A stretch of DNA of 17,794 nucleotides, from positions 1 to 17,794 of the forward strand of contig CAYVAU010000030.1 of assembly GCA_964448445.1 (NCBI GenBank). The letters run 5' to 3'. Source of the DNA: B73-G16 sp964448445. GTDB lineage: Bacteria; Desulfobacterota; B13-G15. Below, in pieces: positions 15,125 through 17,794 of this stretch. Made by a program: the position numbers and the translations under genes. Position 1 is the stretch's first letter. The number at the start of each line of letters is the position of its first letter. Below the pieces are notes generated by a model. It saw nothing but the letters and a program-made list of their open reading frames with translations. It had not been told where the DNA came from and made no database searches.

Positions 15125-15240
15125 CCACCTCCCCCTTGACCTGCACGATCCCATGTCCCTGGGATTCGACCAAAACGCTTGACGTTTTCCTCAGCCGCCA
15201 GCATAGGAGAGGCCTCTCCCCTCACATCCAAGACCTTCAT
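15121..15240 (-). pseudogene. TusA/YedF-like remnant upstream of selD
   Basis: ATG at 15240 with a good GGAAGG site opens a 39-residue frame beginning MKVLDVRGEASPMLAAEENV. MKVLDVRG is a typical start of TusA/YedF sulfur-carrier proteins, but the CPxP block that should follow is missing, and EAS...AEENVKRF matches the later part of the domain. Skipping one G at about 15171 brings in VESQGHGIVQVKGEVVEE, the normal continuation of that domain. The gene therefore looks internally deleted and frameshifted, or is a short leader that keeps only the start. Its stop overlaps the selD TTG start (TTGA), so its translation may still feed ribosomes to selD. YedF/TusA proteins are often neighbours of selD. 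The homology is read by eye from short segments. Confidence 0.4.
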
Positions 15241-15387
15241 CTTCCTTCCTTTACATTAACCCCATTTAGACGAAAGGGGCAATGAATTTGCGAAAGAGCA
15301 AAGCGAGGGACCCCCACCAATCCAACCCCAAAAAGGAATCATCACCCACCTCCCCCAAAAACTCCAAAAAATTTTCTCCAAATTTTT

Positions 15388-15402
15388 CTATTTGTCAAAT
15401 AG
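15388..15402. promoter_or_regulatory. Palindrome CTATTTG-T-CAAATAG
   Basis: CTATTTG (15388-15394) and CAAATAG (15396-15402) form a perfect inverted repeat around one T. It overlaps TTGACA read on the minus strand and TTGTCA on the plus strand, so it is well placed as an operator for a divergent promoter pair. No regulator is known. Confidence 0.35.
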
Positions 15403-15420
15403 ATTTTTCAAATAGATTTT
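15395..15420. repeat. Perfect 13-bp tandem duplication
   Basis: TCAAATAGATTTT is present twice in immediate succession, at 15395-15407 and 15408-15420. The duplication adds a second copy of the CAAATAG half-site of the neighbouring palindrome, so it may have arisen by slippage or be a second binding site. Confidence 0.85.
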
Positions 15421-15484
15421 CCCCGCGTCCATGGAAATCTTTCTTGTTTCTTGGGGGAAGCTGTGTTAAGGTAAAGGTATGCTG

Positions 15485-15850
15485 ATGAAGATTCCCTTCC
15501 GCACCACTCAAAGGGAGGAAGCGGTTGATATAACCCAATGGGTTCAGGAAGCGGTTACCCGGTCCGGGGTCCAGGAGGGTTTTGTGATCATTTATGTTCC
15601 CCATGAGACTGCGGCTGTGAGCATCCATTCTGTGCTTTCCGAAGGGGAAGTTCCCAAGTGGCAGGAGATGCTTGAAGCTTTGAAGGCTTCTCGCGAGGCC
15701 GGCGAGAAGACGAAGGCGGCCTTTGTTGCCCCCACTGAGGTAGGGGTGGTGGAGGGGGGCAAGATGCTCCTCGGGCCGGATCAGCGCATTTTCTTCTATG
15801 AATTTGACGGTCCCAAGGATCGCGTAGTTTACGTCTACGTGGGGGGCTGA
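15485..15850 (+). CDS. Divergent YjbQ/UPF0047-family protein
   Basis: This is a 121-residue protein with the YjbQ framework: DITQWVQEAV, SGVQEGFVIIYVPHETAAVSI, and the end LLGPDQRIFFYEFDGPKDRVVYVYVGG. In typical YjbQ proteins the middle is HTTAALTINE, then a Y-x-H and NADAHL stretch, then GTWQ. Here His40 and TAA are kept, INE becomes IHS, the NADAHL block is replaced by TKAAFVAPT, and GTWQ becomes GPDQ; the chain is also short. The family has been linked to a side activity in thiamin phosphate synthesis, but with these losses the activity is doubtful. ATG 15485 has AAAGG at a good distance; ATG 15479 is too close to it. A small membrane-protein gene follows after nine bases. Confidence 0.8.
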   Translation: MKIPFRTTQREEAVDITQWVQEAVTRSGVQEGFVIIYVPHETAAVSIHSVLSEGEVPKWQEMLEALKASREAGEKTKAAFVAPTEVGVVEGGKMLLGPDQRIFFYEFDGPKDRVVYVYVGG

Positions 15851-15859
15851 GGGGGAAGG

Positions 15860-16018
15860 ATGCGGTTCCTTTTAGGGGTAATTGTGGGCATCATCCTGGC
15901 CTTTCTTTTCATCTATTGGGGTGGGGGGAAGCTCTTGAAGGAGACGGGCGAGAGGGCTGTCAAGGTGGGGGAAAAGATGGAACAGTACAAGAAGGCCTTC
16001 AAGGAGGCCTTTCAGTAG
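15860..16018 (+). CDS. Small single-pass membrane protein, 52 residues
   Basis: The ATG at 15860 follows GAGGGGGAAGG, a strong ribosome site, nine bases after the yjbQ stop. The 52 residues start with MRFL, then a hydrophobic stretch GVIVGIILAFLFIYWGGG at about 6-23, which is one transmembrane helix, and then a Lys/Glu-rich amphipathic tail (KLLKETGERAV, then EKMEQYKKAFKEAF) likely to be helical in the cytoplasm or at the membrane surface. I do not recognise a family. The layout suggests cotranscription with the YjbQ-like gene. The stop overlaps the convergent acylphosphatase gene by seven bases. Confidence 0.7.
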   Translation: MRFLLGVIVGIILAFLFIYWGGGKLLKETGERAVKVGEKMEQYKKAFKEAFQ

Positions 16019-16290
16019 CGGATCTCAAAGCCCTCAAATTCCCCCCTGTATGGTTCCCACTCTACCTGTACCCTTTGCACGACGGCTCCGGGGGGGCCTT
16101 TATGGCACCACTTGATGATCTCCTCCACCCTGTCCCTGGGCCCCTCAAAGAGCGCCTCAACGCTTCCATCCGGAACGTTTCTCACCCAGCCCTTTATCCC
16201 AAGTCTTTGGGCCTCAAGCCGCGTGCTGTGGCGGAAAAATACCCCCTGAACGAGCCCGAAGACCTTCACCCTGGCTCTCACCAGCTCCAC
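16012..16290 (-). CDS. acyP: Acylphosphatase
   Basis: This small cytoplasmic enzyme hydrolyses acyl phosphates such as acetyl phosphate or 1,3-bisphosphoglycerate. The 92 residues are the usual family length and carry both signatures: GLVQGVFFR with substrate-binding Arg20, and GIKGWVRNVPDGSVEALFEG with catalytic Asn38. The start is GTG at 16290, with the GGAGG site lying in the last codons of rex, two bases upstream of the gene, so rex and acyP are coupled. The ending FEIRY is normal. The common operon with Rex may reflect a fermentative or redox link to acyl phosphate levels, which is inference. Confidence 0.95.
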   Translation of the reverse strand: MELVRARVKVFGLVQGVFFRHSTRLEAQRLGIKGWVRNVPDGSVEALFEGPRDRVEEIIKWCHKGPPGAVVQRVQVEWEPYRGEFEGFEIRY

Positions 16291-16292
16291 CT

Positions 16293-16940
16293 TTACTTCC
16301 TCCGGAACTGCAGGTAATAGACTAGGTTGTCAAGCACCGTGGTGAAATAGGCGTTTTTGACTATGATCCCCTTGGAGACCTTGAGCTGCACGGGGGTGAA
16401 GTTCAGGATTCCGCGTATATTGGCCTCCACCACTAAATCGGCCACCTTCTGGGCCTCCGAAGGCGGCACGCTAAGGATGGCTATGTCGATCTTGCGCTCC
16501 TTGGCCACTTCCTTGAGACGGTCTATGTGAAGGACCTCCACCGGCCGTCCCATTTGCTCCGCCACCCTCCCTATGACCTTCTCGGGGTATTTGTCAAAAG
16601 CGGCCACTATCTTGTAGTTCTCCTTGAGGAAATCCCTGAAATTCAGAAGGGCGGTCCCGAGGTTCCCGATCCCGATAACTGCAAGCCGCCATTCCCTGTT
16701 GAGGCCCAAGATCTTCTTCAGGTGTTCATAGAGGTCCTTCACATAGTAACCCACACCCCTTATCCCGAATTCGCCAAAATAAGCCAGATCCTTCCTCACC
16801 TGAGCGGCATTGAGCCCACAGGCCTTGGCAAGCTGGGCACTGGATACCACCGTCTCACCCCTATCCTCCAGCTCCTTTAAATACCTGAGATAGGTGGAAA
16901 GCCGCCTAATGGTGACTTCAGGAACCTTGTTTTCCTTCAA
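16293..16940 (-). CDS. rex: Redox-sensing transcriptional repressor Rex
   Basis: Rex is a homodimeric repressor that senses the NADH/NAD+ ratio and is released from DNA by NADH; it controls fermentation and respiration genes. The 215 residues contain the winged-helix DNA-binding domain (VPEVTIRRLSTYLRYL at the start, AAQVRKDLAYFGEFGIRGVGY), then the Rossmann fold with VIGIGNLGTAL (GxGNLG at 90-95) and AAFDKYPEKVIG, and the domain-swapping C-terminal helix NLVYYLQF. The start is TTG at 16940 with AAGGAGG six bases upstream; no better ATG exists. It is upstream of acyP and divergent from guaA. A partial Rex operator overlaps its own leader, consistent with autoregulation. Confidence 0.97.
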   Translation of the reverse strand: MKENKVPEVTIRRLSTYLRYLKELEDRGETVVSSAQLAKACGLNAAQVRKDLAYFGEFGIRGVGYYVKDLYEHLKKILGLNREWRLAVIGIGNLGTALLNFRDFLKENYKIVAAFDKYPEKVIGRVAEQMGRPVEVLHIDRLKEVAKERKIDIAILSVPPSEAQKVADLVVEANIRGILNFTPVQLKVSKGIIVKNAYFTTVLDNLVYYLQFRRK

Positions 16941-16950
16941 AATTGCCTCC

Positions 16951-16968
16951 TTGTGAAACTTTTCTCTT
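16951..16968. promoter_or_regulatory. rex: Imperfect Rex operator in the rex leader
   Basis: TTGTGAA (16951-16957) is a perfect Rex half-site; after four bases TTCTCTT matches TTCACAA in four of seven positions, giving an imperfect TTGTGAA-N4-TTCACAA element. It touches the rex ribosome binding site, so a bound dimer would block its own expression. The consensus is established knowledge; binding here is inferred. Confidence 0.35.
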
Positions 16969-17004
16969 TTTAATATGCCCAGTTTTCGAAAAAAGCAATA
17001 TCCA

Positions 17005-17032
17005 TTGACCGGGGTCAGGGGGTATGTACAAC
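17005..17032 (+). promoter_or_regulatory. guaA: Candidate guaA promoter with overlapping palindrome
   Basis: TTGACC (17005-17010) and TACAAC (17027-17032) are separated by 16 bases and make a plausible sigma-70 promoter, leaving a leader of about 80 bases before the guaA ATG. TGACC-GG-GGTCA (17006-17017) is a perfect 12-bp palindrome that overlaps the -35 box and could be an operator. No known riboswitch fold is recognised in the leader. Confidence 0.35.
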
Positions 17033-17122
17033 TTTGTGTTGAAATTTGGGGTGAAGATTCCCCCTTACCGTTGGGCGGAGTTGACCGCGGGTGATCCCTG
17101 TGTGTATGTTTCCTGAAAGGTC

Positions 17123-17794
17123 ATGGAGCGGGTGGTCATCCTCGATTTCGGTTCCCAGTATACCCAGCTTATTGCCCGCAAGGTCCGGGAGTTGGGGGTC
17201 TTCAGTGAGATCCATCCCCCGGATATTTCGATCCGGCAGCTGGAGGGTCTCCGGCCGAAGGGTTTGATCCTGTCAGGGGGGCCGAGTTCCGTTTACGACC
17301 CCGGGGCCCCTTTTCCCGATCCGGGGATATTTTCCTTGGGGGTTCCCATCCTCGGGATCTGTTATGGGATGCAGGTGATGGTCCATTTGCTTGGAGGGGA
17401 GGTCTCCCATGCTCCCAAGAGGGAGTATGGGGGAGCTGAGCTTGTGATCGATGAGCCCGATGAGATCTTCTCGGGTCTTGAGGCCGGCAGGTCCTACAAG
17501 GTCTGGATGAGCCACAGGGATCGCGTGGAGAGGCTTCCGGGGGGGTTTGAGACCCTTGCCCATACCTCCAACTCCCCCCATGCGGCCATAGCCGATCGCA
17601 AGAGGCTTTTTTATGCCCTGCAGTTCCACCCGGAGGTGGTGCATACTGAGATAGGCAGGGATGTCCTCCGCAACTTCCTCTTCCTCATCTGCGGGGCGGA
17701 GAGAACTTGGAATATGCGGTCCTTTATGCAGGAAGCCATCCAGCGCATAAGGAATAGGGTGAGGCAGGGGAAGGTAATCTGTGCCCTCTCGGGG
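17123..17794 (+). CDS. guaA: GMP synthase (glutamine-hydrolysing), N-terminal part
   Basis: GuaA converts XMP to GMP using ammonia released from glutamine. The window holds the first 224 residues, open at the right edge. They begin MERVVILDFGSQYTQLIARK and contain the class I glutamine amidotransferase triad: Cys80 in LGICYGMQ, and His169 and Glu171 in LQFHPEVVHT. The linker MRSFMQEAIQRIRNRV follows, and the window ends in VICALSG, the first residues of the PP-loop (SGGVDS) of the ATP pyrophosphatase domain. The ATG at 17123 is preceded by AAAGG at short distance. It is divergent from rex. It shares purine synthesis with the AICAR transformylase in this window but is not in the same operon. 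Confidence 0.95.
   Translation, partial: MERVVILDFGSQYTQLIARKVRELGVFSEIHPPDISIRQLEGLRPKGLILSGGPSSVYDPGAPFPDPGIFSLGVPILGICYGMQVMVHLLGGEVSHAPKREYGGAELVIDEPDEIFSGLEAGRSYKVWMSHRDRVERLPGGFETLAHTSNSPHAAIADRKRLFYALQFHPEVVHTEIGRDVLRNFLFLICGAERTWNMRSFMQEAIQRIRNRVRQGKVICALSG

Larger units (their letters stand above)
15241..15484. other. AT-rich divergent intergenic region
   Basis: This interval separates the minus-strand selD unit from the plus-strand yjbQ gene and must hold both promoters. It is markedly AT-rich between 15361 and 15420 compared with its surroundings and carries the palindrome and tandem repeat listed separately. TTGACA occurs on the minus strand at 15398-15393, but its best -10 at 17 bases (AAAATT) is poor. 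No RNA gene or small protein is apparent. Confidence 0.5.

Noticed and set aside
15282..15485. Open frame of 67 codons on the plus strand
   Set aside because: Lys/Ser/Pro-rich low-complexity translation without a ribosome site, ending at the yjbQ start; more likely leader DNA.
17033..17122. Purine riboswitch in the guaA leader
   Set aside because: Only short hairpins are present (GGGG/CCCC and GCGG/CCGC); none of the conserved loop or junction sequences of purine aptamers is seen.

Overview
The window reads as a compact bacterial chromosome segment from a metagenome-style assembly: it contains one run of 100 N and no mobile element, CRISPR array, tRNA or rRNA that I can see. The gene content suggests an anaerobe that uses selenium and senses redox state: Rex, selenophosphate synthetase with an in-frame UGA, a stand-alone AICAR transformylase, and a MinD-like ATPase paired with a RodZ-type HTH protein. 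The G+C content is fairly high, Arg is mostly AGG, gene ends overlap often, and TTG and GTG starts are common. I infer a Desulfobacterota-like or allied, perhaps thermophilic, lineage; this is inference, not a placement.

Layout. 1-1494 (+): a MinD/ParA-like ATPase and a J-like/HTH protein. 1454-7145 (-): a long-chain polyprenyl diphosphate synthase, ClpB and DnaK; dnaK and clpB are separated by a strong intrinsic terminator. 7294-11761 (+): transketolase, stand-alone AICAR formyltransferase and a DUF4301 protein that resembles nucleotidyltransferases and is interrupted by the gap; these three overlap or abut. 11660-15240 (-): TruD, a SufS-like cysteine desulfurase, SelD and a damaged TusA/YedF-like small ORF, transcribed selD to desulfurase to truD. 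15485-16018 (+): a divergent YjbQ-family protein and a 52-residue membrane protein. 16012-16940 (-): acylphosphatase and Rex. 17123 to the right edge (+): the glutaminase half of GMP synthase GuaA.

The most notable point is selD. A normal gene call starts at 15076 and loses the catalytic N-terminus. Upstream in the same frame the sequence reads RLTECVRSSG-UGA-AAKLGPGDL, which puts UGA exactly at the Cys/Sec catalytic position of SelD, three residues before the catalytic Lys. A hairpin with a G-containing loop follows 12 bases after the UGA. SelD is therefore very probably a selenoprotein, and with the 4-base-overlapping cysteine desulfurase it forms a selenium mobilisation and activation unit. 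Other points worth a look are a TusA-like remnant in front of selD, a terminator placed directly on the clpB ribosome binding site, a TruD tail read antisense through the end of the DUF4301 gene, a YjbQ protein lacking most of the family's conserved polar residues, and the MinD plus J-like/HTH pair.
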